From: an uncultured Mediterraneibacter sp.
Lineage (GTDB): Bacteria; Bacillota; Clostridia; Lachnospirales; Lachnospiraceae
Direction: 5' to 3'
Assembly (NCBI GenBank): GCA_934418295.1
Contig: CAKRWZ010000002.1
Span: 1 to 64,000 of the forward strand
Length of the DNA stretch: 64,000 nucleotides
Part shown: piece after piece, positions 8,350-17,554 of the stretch
Layout: every line of letters begins with the position of its first letter
Position numbering within the stretch: position 1 is the first letter of the stretch
Notes under the pieces: generated by a model
The model's input: the letters and a program-made list of their open reading frames with translations, nothing else
Told to the model about the DNA's origin: nothing
Database searches by the model: none
Position numbers and translations under genes: made by a program

Positions 8350-8998
8350 TGAATATCTGCCCCTCAGAGACGTGGTATTTTATACTTTGCGCCAGGCAAT
8401 CTTGAGAGGAGAGCTAAAACCGGGAGAAAGACTGCTGGAAATCCGGCTGGCCAACAAGCTGGGCGTGAGCCGGACGCCGGTCAGAGAAGCGATCCGGAAG
8501 CTGGAGTTGGAGGGGCTGGTCAAGATGGTTCCGCGCCGAGGAGCCGAGGTGGCAGAGATCACGGAAAAACGGGTACGGGATGCGCTGGAAGTGCGCCGGG
8601 CATTGGAAGAGCTGGCAGTGCAGCTGGCCTGTGAAAGGATTTCCAATGAAGAATTGGAAGAATTAAAAAAAGCGGAAGAGCATTTCAGTCAGGTGCTGGG
8701 GAAAGTGGATCTGGTGGAAGTGGCAGCAGCGGATGAAAGCTTTCACGATGTGATTTTCAAAGCGACGGACAATGATCGGCTGACCCAGCTTTTGAACAAT
8801 CTGCGGGAGCAGATCTATCGCTATCGCCTGGAATATCTGAAAGAAGAAAGCTATCATGAGATCCTTCTGCAGGAACATCAGCAGATTCTGGAACGGATCC
8901 GTGACCGGGATAAAGAGAAAGCGACGGAGGCCATTGACCGGCACATTGACAATCAGGTGGCTACGATCATGGCAATGCTTCGGAAAAAAGAGGTATAA
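8321..8998 (+). CDS. GntR-family transcriptional regulator (FadR/FCD subfamily)
   Basis: The start is ATG 8321, with AGGAGG about ten bases upstream and inside ispE. The 225 residues hold an N-terminal winged helix (about 15-80: LRQAILRGELKPGERLLEIRL, then GVSRTPVREAIRKLELEGLV) and a C-terminal all-helical FCD ligand-binding domain that keeps the His-rich metal positions (FHDVIF, EHQQILERI, DRHIDNQV). FCD regulators usually sense organic acids. No substrate genes are adjacent, so the ligand is unknown. Overlap with ispE suggests cotranscription. The spoIIR promoter overlaps its last codons. Confidence 0.9.
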   Translation: MESSFGVKIDEYLPLRDVVFYTLRQAILRGELKPGERLLEIRLANKLGVSRTPVREAIRKLELEGLVKMVPRRGAEVAEITEKRVRDALEVRRALEELAVQLACERISNEELEELKKAEEHFSQVLGKVDLVEVAAADESFHDVIFKATDNDRLTQLLNNLREQIYRYRLEYLKEESYHEILLQEHQQILERIRDRDKEKATEAIDRHIDNQVATIMAMLRKKEV

Positions 8999-9021
8999 CC
9001 GGTTTAAAACCGGAAAAATTT
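8993..9021 (+). promoter_or_regulatory. Candidate sigma-F (forespore) promoter for spoIIR, with a palindrome in the spacer
   Basis: GTATA (8993-8997) fits the sigma-F -35 consensus GYWTA. GGAAAAATTT (9012-9021) fits the -10 consensus GGNRANANTW at every defined position. The spacer is 14 bases, one short of usual. The spacer is almost filled by a palindrome, CCGGTTT-A-AAACCGG (8999-9013), which looks like a protein-binding site. spoIIR is a known sigma-F gene in Bacillus. Confidence 0.5.
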
Positions 9022-9066
9022 GTGCATACTCCCACTATCAGACAGATCAGAAGGGAGTATACATAT

Positions 9067-9729
9067 ATGAAACGGAAAAAAGAAACATTTCGATACGATT
9101 TATTTTACAGGAAGCGGTGGATCCTGTTTTTGCTGGTTTTTGCCGTGGCGTTGATTTTTACCGAGAAGGTGATGGTGCGGGAGAGAGAAGCAAAGCTGGC
9201 GGCTGCCCAGCAGCATATTGCAGAGGAAGTACTGCGGTTTCACATTCTGGCCAACAGTGACAGCACCCGGGACCAGCAGCTGAAGATGGAGATCAAGGAG
9301 CTGGTGCTCCGATGGATAGAGGCACATCTGCCGGAGGGGCTGGATTCCGGAGAGACCCGGCTGTGGATGAGGAAGCATGAGACGGAGATCAAAGCGTTGT
9401 GCGAGAAGGAAGTGGCAGAACGGGGTTATGATTATCCCGTCAGTGTTGCGGTGACCACCTGCTACTTTCCGGAGAAAACTTACGGAGATGCCACGTTTCC
9501 GGAAGGAAATTATGAGGCACTGCGGATCGAGATCGGCAAAGGAGAGGGACACAATTGGTGGTGTATGCTTTATCCTAATCTGTGCTTTCTGGATGCAGTG
9601 CACGCAGTGCTGCCGGAAAAAGGAAAGCAGGAGCTGAAGAGGATGCTTACAGAGGAAGAATATGAGCTGTGTATGTCCGGCGGAAAGATAAAATGCCGCA
9701 GTTATTTTTGGGAACTGTTTGGGAAATAA
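9067..9729 (+). CDS. spoIIR: Stage II sporulation protein R
   Basis: SpoIIR is made in the forespore and signals across the septum to activate SpoIIGA, which processes pro-sigma-E in the mother cell. The start is set at ATG 9067 after AAGGGAG; an in-frame GTG at 9022 lies on or before the predicted transcription start. The 220 residues have one N-terminal membrane segment (about 14-33) followed by an extracellular domain with conserved family features: EEVLRFHILANSDSTRDQQLKMEIK, split here as EEVLRFHILANSDS and TRDQQLKMEIK, then FPEGNYEALRIEIG and GHNWWCMLYPNLCFLDA. Confidence 0.93.
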   Translation: MKRKKETFRYDLFYRKRWILFLLVFAVALIFTEKVMVREREAKLAAAQQHIAEEVLRFHILANSDSTRDQQLKMEIKELVLRWIEAHLPEGLDSGETRLWMRKHETEIKALCEKEVAERGYDYPVSVAVTTCYFPEKTYGDATFPEGNYEALRIEIGKGEGHNWWCMLYPNLCFLDAVHAVLPEKGKQELKRMLTEEEYELCMSGGKIKCRSYFWELFGK

Positions 9730-9739
9730 GGAGCTAAAG

Positions 9740-10972
9740 ATGACAGAATTTTTAGTCAAAACGTTTATAAAGGACAGAGATGCCGTGGAGAAAGCCCCTG
9801 TCCGGACCGCTTACGGCGTGCTGGCCAGTGTGGTGGGAATGATCTGTAACCTGCTGCTGTTTGTCGGCAAACTGGTTGTGGGAACAGTACTGCACAGTGT
9901 CTCTGTCACGGCAGATGCTTTCAATAACCTGTCGGATGTCAGCTCTTCTGTGATTAGCTTTATCGGGGTGAAGATCGCAGGGAAACCGGCGGATAAAGGA
10001 CATCCTTTCGGTCACGGAAGGGCGGAATATGTGGCAGCTTTGGCGGTTTCCTTTTTGATCATGGAAGTGGGCTTCACTTTTCTGAAAAGCTCTGTCTCCC
10101 GGATTTTTCATCCGGAGGTCATGCGGTTTCAGGTGATTTCGCTGGCGATATTGCTTTTGTCCGTCGGCGTGAAGCTGTGGCTGGGCTTGTTTAACCGGAA
10201 ACTGGGAGAAAAAATCGATTCCAAAGTGATGAAAGCGGTGTTTGCAGATTCCATGAGCGATGTGATCTCCACATCCGCCACCATTTTGTCTTTGGTCTTC
10301 TTCCGCATCAGCGGAGTCAACGTGGATGGTTTTGTGGGAACCGGCGTGGCGCTGGGCGTTATGTGGGGAGGGTTTTCCATCGCAAAGGATACCATAGAAC
10401 CTTTGCTGGGGGAGGCTATCGACCCGAAGATCTACGATCGGGTAAAGGAATATGTGGAAGGATTTCCGGGGATCATCGGAACCCACGACCTGATCATACA
10501 TAATTACGGACCCAACCGGAATATGGCGACGATCCATGCGGAAGTCCCCAACACAGCGGGGCTGGAAAACGCCCATGCGCTGATCGACAAGATCGAGAAA
10601 AGTGCCTTGGGAGAACTGGGGATCCTGCTGGTGATCCATATGGATCCGGTGGAAGTGCTGGATCAGAAGGTGATTGATTTCAGAAGAAAGGTACAGCAGA
10701 AAATTTATCAGCTGGAGCCCATGGCGGGCTTTCACGATTTCCGGATGGAAGAAAAAGAGGATGAACTGGTCATTGATTTTGATGTGCTGGTACCTTACAG
10801 CTATTCAGAGAAACAAAAAGAAGAACTGAGGAATCGGATCATATTGTTTTTGAAACAGTTGGACAGCCGTTGTCATTGCATGGTGACGGTGGAATATGGT
10901 TTCAAGGGAGAGCGGTCAGAGAAGCGCAGGGAGAAACTAGAAGAAAAGCAGGAAAAAACGCAGGAAGGATAG
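9740..10972 (+). CDS. Cation diffusion facilitator (CDF) family metal transporter
   Basis: A proton-coupled divalent metal exporter with six membrane segments in the first 210 residues and a cytoplasmic C-terminal metal-sensing domain. The start is ATG 9740 after AAGGAG. The metal site signatures are TADAFNNLSD in helix 2, the HPFGHGRAEY loop, and FADSMSDV in helix 5; the HNYGPNR segment in the C-terminal domain is typical of the Zn/Mn members. The 410 residues are long for the family because of a charged tail (EKRREKLEEKQEKTQEG). It follows spoIIR by ten bases and precedes the thioesterase by two. Zn versus Mn or Fe cannot be decided. Confidence 0.9.
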   Translation: MTEFLVKTFIKDRDAVEKAPVRTAYGVLASVVGMICNLLLFVGKLVVGTVLHSVSVTADAFNNLSDVSSSVISFIGVKIAGKPADKGHPFGHGRAEYVAALAVSFLIMEVGFTFLKSSVSRIFHPEVMRFQVISLAILLLSVGVKLWLGLFNRKLGEKIDSKVMKAVFADSMSDVISTSATILSLVFFRISGVNVDGFVGTGVALGVMWGGFSIAKDTIEPLLGEAIDPKIYDRVKEYVEGFPGIIGTHDLIIHNYGPNRNMATIHAEVPNTAGLENAHALIDKIEKSALGELGILLVIHMDPVEVLDQKVIDFRRKVQQKIYQLEPMAGFHDFRMEEKEDELVIDFDVLVPYSYSEKQKEELRNRIILFLKQLDSRCHCMVTVEYGFKGERSEKRREKLEEKQEKTQEG

Positions 10973-10974
10973 AC

Positions 10975-11682
10975 ATGTATACATTTGACGGAAGAATCAG
11001 ATACAGCGAGATCGATCATAACGGAAGGCTGAAGCTGCCGGCGTTGATCAATTATTTTCAGGACTGCGGGACCTTTCAGTCGGAGGATATCGGGCAGGGA
11101 CTGGAAGTGCTGAAAGAGAGAAAGCGGGCGTGGTTTCTGTGTTACTGGCAGGTGGAGATCCGAAGATATCCGAAGCTGGCAGAACGGATTACCACAGGGA
11201 CCTTTGCTTCCGGATTCGACAAGTTTTTTGGATATCGCTATTATGTGATGACGGATGAACAGCAGGATTGGGCAGCCCGGGCATATTCTCTCTGGGTCAA
11301 TATGAACACGGAAACCGGCAGCCCGGAACGTCTGGAAGAACGGGATATCGAAGGCTATCAGATGGGAGAGGCCCTGGATATGAAGCTGGAGCGAAGAAAG
11401 ATTAAGCTTCCGTCAGCTGAGGACTTTGTGAAAAAAGAGCCTTTTCCGGTATTGAAGTGTCATATAGATACCAATGAACATACCAACAACTGTCAGTATG
11501 TCCAGATGGCGCTGGAACTGCTGCCAAAGGATCAGCAGATCAGCCGGCTTCGGGCAGAATATAAAAAAGCCGCCAAGCTGGGGGATGTGATCTATCCGCA
11601 GGTGGCGGACACAGAAGGACGCACTACGGTCCTCCTGTGCGATGCCGAAGAAAATCCTTATGCGGTTTTGGAATTTGCCTGA
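10975..11682 (+). CDS. Acyl-ACP thioesterase (FatA/FatB-like)
   Basis: Predicted to hydrolyse acyl-ACP, releasing free fatty acids. The start is ATG 10975 with AGGAAGG upstream, two bases after the preceding stop. The 235 residues hold two hotdog folds: the first starts with RIRYSEIDHNGRLKLPALINYFQ. The second carries the catalytic segment IDTNEHTNNCQYVQMAL, matching the family's D-x-N-x-H-x-N-N pattern. This length is usual for bacterial members. A structured terminator follows about 40 bases downstream. Confidence 0.88.
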   Translation: MYTFDGRIRYSEIDHNGRLKLPALINYFQDCGTFQSEDIGQGLEVLKERKRAWFLCYWQVEIRRYPKLAERITTGTFASGFDKFFGYRYYVMTDEQQDWAARAYSLWVNMNTETGSPERLEERDIEGYQMGEALDMKLERRKIKLPSAEDFVKKEPFPVLKCHIDTNEHTNNCQYVQMALELLPKDQQISRLRAEYKKAAKLGDVIYPQVADTEGRTTVLLCDAEENPYAVLEFA

Positions 11683-11719
11683 TTTTTGCAGACACCGCCT
11701 ACAGCGTGTCTGATCAACG

Positions 11720-11770
11720 GTTCGGTTTCCTCAAAGGCAAGCATTTTGCCTTGGTGCCGAACTGTTTTTT
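11720..11770 (+). terminator. Nested-hairpin intrinsic terminator
   Basis: Outer stem GTTCGG (11720-11725) with CCGAAC (11757-11762). Inner stem AAGGCAA (11734-11740) with TTGCCTT (11746-11752). A six-T run follows at 11765-11770. It would end the spoIIR-CDF-thioesterase transcript. Confidence 0.7.
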
Positions 11771-11900
11771 ATATTTTGCATTGCCGATCCTGATGTCTCC
11801 GGCAGAAGCAATCAATATGCCCCTGTCTTTTACATGGAAGGACAGTGCTGTTTTGACGGGATGAGCCCGGTGATCCGCAGGTATGTCCGTGTTGTTCGTC

Positions 11901-11929
11901 TTGAGTTTGCAGCATAGAAATGCTAAAAT
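11901..11929 (+). promoter_or_regulatory. Sigma-A promoter for the S1-domain gene and probably dnaE
   Basis: TTGAGT (11901-11906), 17-base spacer, TAAAAT (11924-11929). It lies about 90 bases before the S1 protein start. Confidence 0.7.
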
Positions 11930-12021
11930 GAAGAAACATGTAACAGGACAATCATACGTGATAAAGCACGGGAAGTCAAAATAAATTCAGAATAAGGGTG
12001 CGAGACCCTGGAGGAGCGGCA

Positions 12022-12843
12022 ATGAAATTAGGAGAAAGACAAGTACTGACGGTAGTAAAAAAGGTAGAATTCGGAGTGTATCTCGGAAGCGAAAACGAGC
12101 GGGTGTTGCTGCCGGCAAAACAGGTTCCTCAGGGGATAGAACCGGGAGATCCGGTGGAAGTGTTTCTTTACAAAGATTCCAGTGACCGGCTGATCGCCAC
12201 GACCCGGCAGCCGAAATTGACGTTGGGCGGACTGGCGGTACTCAAGGTGGTAGATACCGGACGGGTAGGTGCCTTTTTGAACTGGGGACTGGAAAAAGAC
12301 CTCCTGCTTCCCTTCCGGGAGCAGACGGCGAAGGTAAAGACCGGGGATTCCTGCCTGGTCAGCCTTTATATCGACAAGAGCGGAAGACTCTGCGCGACTA
12401 TGAAGGTGTATCCGCTTTTGAAAACGGATTCCCCTTACCAAAAAAATGACATGGTTCAGGGGATTATTTATGACAGAAGTGATGAATTTGGGGTGTTCGT
12501 GGCGGTGGATGACCAGTATTCTGCCCGGATCCCGAAAAATGAGATTTATAAAGCACTGCCTGTCGGCTCCAGGATCGAGGCCAGAGTGACAGAGGTCAAA
12601 GAGGACGGAAAACTGGAGCTGAGCATCCGGGAGAAGATCCCGGCACAGATGGAAAAGGATGCGGAACGGATTCTGGCTAAAATGGAAGAAAACGGCGGCA
12701 GTCTTCCGTTTTCGGAGAAAGCGGACCCGGAACAGATCAAAGAGGAACTGGGAATGAGTAAGGCTGCATTTAAGCGGGCCGTCGGAAGACTTTTGAAAAA
12801 AGGATTGATCGTATCAGGCGAAAGCGAAATTCGCAGAAAGTGA
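12022..12843 (+). CDS. cvfB: CvfB/YitL-family S1-like RNA-binding protein
   Basis: The start is ATG 12022 after GGAGGAG. The 273 residues carry S1-type OB folds: VKKVEFGVYLGSENERVLLP near the start, a second around VVDTGRVGAFLNWGLEKDLLLPF, and a third around IIYDRSDEFGVFVAVDD. A C-terminal winged-helix region follows (MSKAAFKRAVGRLLKKGLI). This matches the CvfB family, which affects virulence or growth-phase genes in staphylococci and binds RNA in vitro. The gene lies seven bases before dnaE and is likely cotranscribed. Its role in Clostridia is not established. Confidence 0.88.
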   Translation: MKLGERQVLTVVKKVEFGVYLGSENERVLLPAKQVPQGIEPGDPVEVFLYKDSSDRLIATTRQPKLTLGGLAVLKVVDTGRVGAFLNWGLEKDLLLPFREQTAKVKTGDSCLVSLYIDKSGRLCATMKVYPLLKTDSPYQKNDMVQGIIYDRSDEFGVFVAVDDQYSARIPKNEIYKALPVGSRIEARVTEVKEDGKLELSIREKIPAQMEKDAERILAKMEENGGSLPFSEKADPEQIKEELGMSKAAFKRAVGRLLKKGLIVSGESEIRRK

Positions 12844-12850
12844 GAAAAGA

Positions 12851-15800
12851 ATGGGATTTGTACATTTGCATGTTCATACAGAGTACAGTCTTTTGGACGG
12901 ATCCAATAAAATAAAGGAATATGTGGCACGGGTCAAGGAGCTTGGCATGAACAGTGCGGCGATCACCGATCACGGCGTGATGTACGGGGTCATCGATTTT
13001 TACCGGGAGGCAAGAAAGCAGGGGATTAAGCCAATCTTGGGCTGTGAAGTCTACGTGGCTCCAAATTCCCGCTTTGACCGGGAGATCACCGGAGGGGAGG
13101 ACCGATATTACCATTTGATTCTGCTGGCTGAGAACAATCAGGGCTATGCCAATCTGATGAAGATCGTCTCCAAAGGGTTTGTGGAAGGCTACTACTATAA
13201 ACCGCGGGTGGACAAAGAGGTGCTGCGGCAGTACCACGAGGGGCTGATCTGCCTGAGTGCCTGCCTGGCAGGAGAGGTGCAGCGCAATCTGGCGAAAGGG
13301 CTTTACGATGAGGCCAGAAAAACAGCGCTGGAATATCAGGATATTTTCGGAAAAGGCAATTTTTTCCTGGAGCTGCAGGATCACGGGCTGGAGGAGCAGG
13401 CTATCGTAAATCAGCGGCTGATCCGGATGTCGGAAGAGCTGGGCATCGAGCTGGTGACCACCAACGACGTGCATTATACCAATGCGGAAGATGCCAAGGC
13501 CCACGATATTTTATTGTGCATCCAGACCGGAAAAAAATTGAGCGATGAAAACCGGATGCGTTATGAGGGCGGTCAGTTTTACGTGAAATCGCCGGAGCAG
13601 ATGCGGGAATTGTTCCCCTATGCCCTTCAGGCGGTGGAAAACACCCAAAAGATCGCAGACCGGTGTGAGGTGGAGATCGAATTCGGCGTGACGAAACTGC
13701 CGCGCTATGATGTGCCGGGGGGACTGACCTCTCTGGAATATCTGACGCAGATGTGTCAGGAGGGGCTGGTCCGCCGGTACGGAGACGAAAAGGGCGAAGT
13801 GTCGGCGGAGATCTGTCAGCGTCTGGAGTATGAGCTGGGCGTGATCCGGAATATGGGTTATGTAGACTATTTCCTGATCGTGTGGGATTTTATCAAATAC
13901 GCCAAAGATCACGGGATCGCTGTGGGACCGGGAAGAGGTTCGGCGGCGGGAAGTATCGTGGCCTATGCACTGGAGATCACGGATATCGATCCGCTGCGTT
14001 ACGAGCTGCTGTTTGAGCGGTTCTTAAATCCGGAGCGTGTATCCATGCCGGATATCGACGTGGATTTCTGCTATGAACGCCGTCAGGAAGTCATTGATTA
14101 TGTAGTAGGAAAATACGGAAAAGACCGGGTGGTCCAGATTGTTACTTTCGGAACTCTGGCGGCCAGAGGTGTGATCCGCGACGTGGGAAGAGTGATGGAT
14201 CTTCCTTATGCATTCGTAGATACTATTGCGAAAATGATCCCACAGGAACTGAATATTACCATCGATAAAGCATTGAAAATGAATCCGGAGCTGAAGAAGC
14301 TGTATGAGTCGGATGAACAGGTGCAGTATCTGATTGACATGTCGCGGAAGCTGGAGGGATTGCCGCGGCATTCTTCCATGCATGCGGCGGGCGTCGTGAT
14401 CGGCCAACGCTCCATCGATGAGTTTGTGCCGCTGTCCAGATCTTCGGACGGTTCTATCACCACCCAGTTTACCATGACGACTTTGGAAGAGCTGGGGCTT
14501 TTGAAAATGGATTTCCTGGGGCTTCGGACGCTGACGGTGATCCAAAATGCCGTCCGGATGGCAGACCGGAAGCGAAAGGCAGAGGCGGAAGCAAAAGGGG
14601 AAGCTTTTGTGCCTTTGAATATGGAACAGATCGATTACAATGATAAACAGGTACTGGATTCCATCGGAACAGGGAAGAACGACGGCGTGTTCCAGCTGGA
14701 AAGCGGCGGGATGAAGAGCTTCATGAAGGAGTTGAAGCCCCAGAGCCTGGAGGACATCATTGCGGGAATTTCTCTGTATCGGCCGGGTCCGATGGATTTT
14801 ATTCCGCAGTATATCAAAGGAAAAAATCATCCGGAACTGATCACCTATGACTGTCCGCAGCTGGAGCCGATCCTGGAGTCGACCTACGGCTGTATCGTAT
14901 ACCAGGAGCAGGTCATGCAGATCGTGCAGAGTCTGGCGGGCTATACCCTGGGGAGAAGTGATCTTCTGCGAAGAGCCATGTCCAAGAAAAAGGGCGACGT
15001 GATGCAGCAGGAGCGCCAGAACTTTGTGTACGGCAATCCGGAAATGGGTGTAGAAGGCTGTGTGGCAAGAGGGATACCGGAAGTAACGGCAAATAAGATC
15101 TACGATGAGATGATCGATTTTGCAAAGTATGCGTTCAACAAGTCCCATGCAGCGGCTTATGCGGTGGTATCTTATCAGACGGCTTATCTGAAATATTATT
15201 ATCCGGTGGAATTTATGGCGGCGCTGATGACGTCTGTGATCGAAATGCCGACGAAGGTGGCGGAGTATATTTATTCCTGCCGGGAAATGGGCATCCAGAT
15301 CCTGCCGCCGGATATCAACGAGGGGGAAAGCGGCTTTTCGGTGGACGGCGGCAATATCCGTTACGGATTGGCGGCTATCAAAGGCGTCGGCAAGCCGGTG
15401 ATCGAGGAGATTGTCAAAGAGCGGGAAGCTTACGGAAAGTTCAGTAATCTCCAGGATTTTATCCAGCGGATGACGGTAAAAGATGCGATCAATAAGCGGT
15501 GTATCGAAAACTTTATCAAAGCCGGGGCGCTGGACGGGCTGCAGGGGACAAGAAAGCAGTTTATGAGCATTTACCTGCAGATCATGGGGCAGGTGGTCCG
15601 GGAGAAAAAAACGTCTATGAGCGGACAGATGACGCTGTTTGATCTGGTATCGGATGACCAGAAAGAAGAATTTGAGATCCATCTTCCGGATGTGGGCGAA
15701 TATTCCAAAGAAATGAAGCTGGCTTTTGAAAAAGAAGTGCTGGGAATCTATATCAGCGGACATCCGCTGGAAGAATATGAAGAACGGTGGAAAAAAGGAA

Positions 15801-16366
15801 TTTCGGCTACGACGGCAGATTTCCAATACGACGATGAAACGGGCCGCTCGAAAGTGCGGGACGGGGCAAAAGAGATCATCGGAGGAATGATCACGGCGAA
15901 AACCATCAAGCACACGAAATCGGATCAGACAATGGCATTCCTGACCTTGGAAGATCTTCTGGGAACGGTGGAGGTCGTGGTTTTCCCGAGAGACTACGAG
16001 AAGAACCGGGAGATCCTGGAGCCGGACAACAAGGTGTTTATCCGGGGACGGGTTTCTGAGGAAGATGAAAAGCCGAGTAAGCTGATCTGTGAGCAGGTGA
16101 TCCCCTTTGACCGGGTCAAGAAAGAGCTTTGGCTGCAGTTCCCGAACAAAGCAGATTATCTGGCAAAGGAGCAGATCATCTTTGGGTATCTGGCGGATTC
16201 TGACGGAGAAGACGAGGTGATCATCTATTGTCAGGCAGAGCGGGCGATCAAGCGTCTTCCGAAAAACCGGAACGTCCGGATCGAGAAAGGATTGCTCAGC
16301 CGATTGATGAACCTGCTGGGAGAAAAGCGGGTGAAGGTGGTAGAAAAACCGGAGAAACCGGCGTAA
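12851..16366 (+). CDS. dnaE: DNA polymerase III alpha subunit DnaE
   Basis: C-family replicative polymerase of 1171 residues. The N-terminal PHP domain starts VHLHVHTEYSLLDGS (His5, His7, His9). The palm acidic motif is PDIDVDF with Asp401 and Asp403, the same numbering as E. coli DnaE. The finger and tandem helix-hairpin-helix regions follow. An OB domain lies near the C-terminus (EIIGGMITAKTIKHTKSDQTMAFLTLED, read in two parts). There is no exonuclease insertion, so it is DnaE and not PolC. In low-GC Gram-positives DnaE extends primers alongside PolC, which is not in this window. The ribosome site (AAAGTGAG) is modest. Confidence 0.98.
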   Translation: MGFVHLHVHTEYSLLDGSNKIKEYVARVKELGMNSAAITDHGVMYGVIDFYREARKQGIKPILGCEVYVAPNSRFDREITGGEDRYYHLILLAENNQGYANLMKIVSKGFVEGYYYKPRVDKEVLRQYHEGLICLSACLAGEVQRNLAKGLYDEARKTALEYQDIFGKGNFFLELQDHGLEEQAIVNQRLIRMSEELGIELVTTNDVHYTNAEDAKAHDILLCIQTGKKLSDENRMRYEGGQFYVKSPEQMRELFPYALQAVENTQKIADRCEVEIEFGVTKLPRYDVPGGLTSLEYLTQMCQEGLVRRYGDEKGEVSAEICQRLEYELGVIRNMGYVDYFLIVWDFIKYAKDHGIAVGPGRGSAAGSIVAYALEITDIDPLRYELLFERFLNPERVSMPDIDVDFCYERRQEVIDYVVGKYGKDRVVQIVTFGTLAARGVIRDVGRVMDLPYAFVDTIAKMIPQELNITIDKALKMNPELKKLYESDEQVQYLIDMSRKLEGLPRHSSMHAAGVVIGQRSIDEFVPLSRSSDGSITTQFTMTTLEELGLLKMDFLGLRTLTVIQNAVRMADRKRKAEAEAKGEAFVPLNMEQIDYNDKQVLDSIGTGKNDGVFQLESGGMKSFMKELKPQSLEDIIAGISLYRPGPMDFIPQYIKGKNHPELITYDCPQLEPILESTYGCIVYQEQVMQIVQSLAGYTLGRSDLLRRAMSKKKGDVMQQERQNFVYGNPEMGVEGCVARGIPEVTANKIYDEMIDFAKYAFNKSHAAAYAVVSYQTAYLKYYYPVEFMAALMTSVIEMPTKVAEYIYSCREMGIQILPPDINEGESGFSVDGGNIRYGLAAIKGVGKPVIEEIVKEREAYGKFSNLQDFIQRMTVKDAINKRCIENFIKAGALDGLQGTRKQFMSIYLQIMGQVVREKKTSMSGQMTLFDLVSDDQKEEFEIHLPDVGEYSKEMKLAFEKEVLGIYISGHPLEEYEERWKKGISATTADFQYDDETGRSKVRDGAKEIIGGMITAKTIKHTKSDQTMAFLTLEDLLGTVEVVVFPRDYEKNREILEPDNKVFIRGRVSEEDEKPSKLICEQVIPFDRVKKELWLQFPNKADYLAKEQIIFGYLADSDGEDEVIIYCQAERAIKRLPKNRNVRIEKGLLSRLMNLLGEKRVKVVEKPEKPA

Positions 16367-16399
16367 AAGAAAAGTACAAAAAAGCGGGTCGCCGCAAGC

Positions 16400-16428
16400 T
16401 TTACATTTGAATGTATTTGGGGTAGAAT
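16400..16428 (+). promoter_or_regulatory. Sigma-A promoter for pfkA
   Basis: TTTACA (16400-16405), 17-base spacer, TAGAAT (16423-16428), about 55 bases before the pfkA ATG. Confidence 0.75.
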
Positions 16429-16482
16429 AATAGCCGAAATATGGGGAAAGTAAGGAAATAGAAGAAAAGGTGGTAGAAAAAC

Positions 16483-17466
16483 ATGGCAAATGATATTCGA
16501 GACGAAATCAGAACAGTTGGAGTACTTACCAGCGGCGGAGATGCACCGGGAATGAATGCCGCTATCCGGGCAGTGACGAGGACTGCCCTTGCGAAAGGCC
16601 TGAAAGTGCGCGGGATTCGGAGAGGCTTCTATGGACTTTTAAAAGAAGACATCATCGATCTGTCTACGCAGGATGTTTCAGACATCATCCAGAGAGGCGG
16701 TACGGTACTTCAGACGGCGCGCTGTAAGGAAATGGTAACAGAAGAAGGACAGCAGAAAGCGGCAGCCATCTGCAAAAAGTACGGGATTGACGGACTGGTA
16801 ATCATCGGCGGAGACGGTTCCTTCCAGGGAGCACAGAAGCTTTCACAGCTGGGTGTCAACGTGATCGGAATTCCGGGAACCATCGATCTGGACATCGCCT
16901 GTACAGAATATACGATCGGTTTTGACACAGCAGTAAATACGGCGATGGAAGCCATCGATAAGATCCGGGATACCTCCACATCCCATGAGAGATGCAGTAT
17001 TATCGAGGTAATGGGAAGAAATGCCGGATATCTGGCTCTGTGGTGCGGCATCGCAAACGGGGCAGAAAAAATCCTGATCCCGGAAGAACGCCAGGATCTG
17101 GACAAGGCAAAACTGATTCAGGACATCAAAGACAGAATGCGGCACGGAAAGAAAAACTACATCATCATCAATGCAGAAGGTGTGGGACATTCCATGGAAC
17201 TGGCAAAAGAGATCGAAGCAGCTACCGGAATCGAGACGAGAGCATCCATTCTGGGGTATATGCAAAGAGGCGGAAGCCCGACCTGCAAAGACAGGGTTTA
17301 TGCATCTATCATGGGTTCCAGAGCAGTGGATATTCTGCTGGAAGGCGGTAAAAACCGTATCATTGCCTGCCAGAACGACCAGATCGTAGACTTCGATATT
17401 GAAGAAGCTTTGGCTATGGAAAAAAGCATTCCGGAAAGTCAGTACCGGATCGCGACCATCTTGTAG
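16483..17466 (+). CDS. pfkA: ATP-dependent 6-phosphofructokinase
   Basis: Phosphorylates fructose 6-phosphate to the 1,6-bisphosphate in glycolysis. The 327 residues fit the short bacterial form. Visible motifs are GVLTSGGDAPGMNAAIRAV (ATP/Mg loop), IIGGDGSFQGAQKL and IEVMGRNAGYLALW. Gly at the two discriminating positions (GGDGS and IPGTID) indicates ATP and not pyrophosphate as donor. The catalytic loop reads TIDLDIACTEY, with Leu where Bacillus and E. coli enzymes have Asn (TIDND); both aspartates are kept. I believe this is a lineage variant. It has its own promoter and precedes murI. Confidence 0.96.
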   Translation: MANDIRDEIRTVGVLTSGGDAPGMNAAIRAVTRTALAKGLKVRGIRRGFYGLLKEDIIDLSTQDVSDIIQRGGTVLQTARCKEMVTEEGQQKAAAICKKYGIDGLVIIGGDGSFQGAQKLSQLGVNVIGIPGTIDLDIACTEYTIGFDTAVNTAMEAIDKIRDTSTSHERCSIIEVMGRNAGYLALWCGIANGAEKILIPEERQDLDKAKLIQDIKDRMRHGKKNYIIINAEGVGHSMELAKEIEAATGIETRASILGYMQRGGSPTCKDRVYASIMGSRAVDILLEGGKNRIIACQNDQIVDFDIEEALAMEKSIPESQYRIATIL

Positions 17467-17554
17467 TTTTTGTCACAGAAGCAGGCGGCAAAAAATAAGA
17501 TGACATAAAAATACAAAATAAGGGAACATAAAACAAGGGGAATACAAGATAATC

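Larger units (their letters stand above)
11683..12021. other. Intergenic region of about 340 bases
   Basis: Holds a hairpin (CAGACAC 11689-11695 with GTGTCTG 11706-11712, no T run), a stronger nested hairpin plus T run (11720-11770), and the promoter for the S1-domain gene (11901-11929). Bases 11771-11900 show no gene, no ribosome site and no clear repeat. Confidence 0.6.

Noticed and set aside
8999..9013. Terminator for the GntR gene
   Set aside because: The palindrome CCGGTTT-A-AAACCGG has no loop to speak of and no T run.
14024..16489. Long open frame on the minus strand opposite dnaE (about 820 codons)
   Set aside because: The product is rich in His, Arg, Phe and Leu with no recognisable domain, and the plus strand encodes a full-length DnaE. 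It is a codon-bias shadow.
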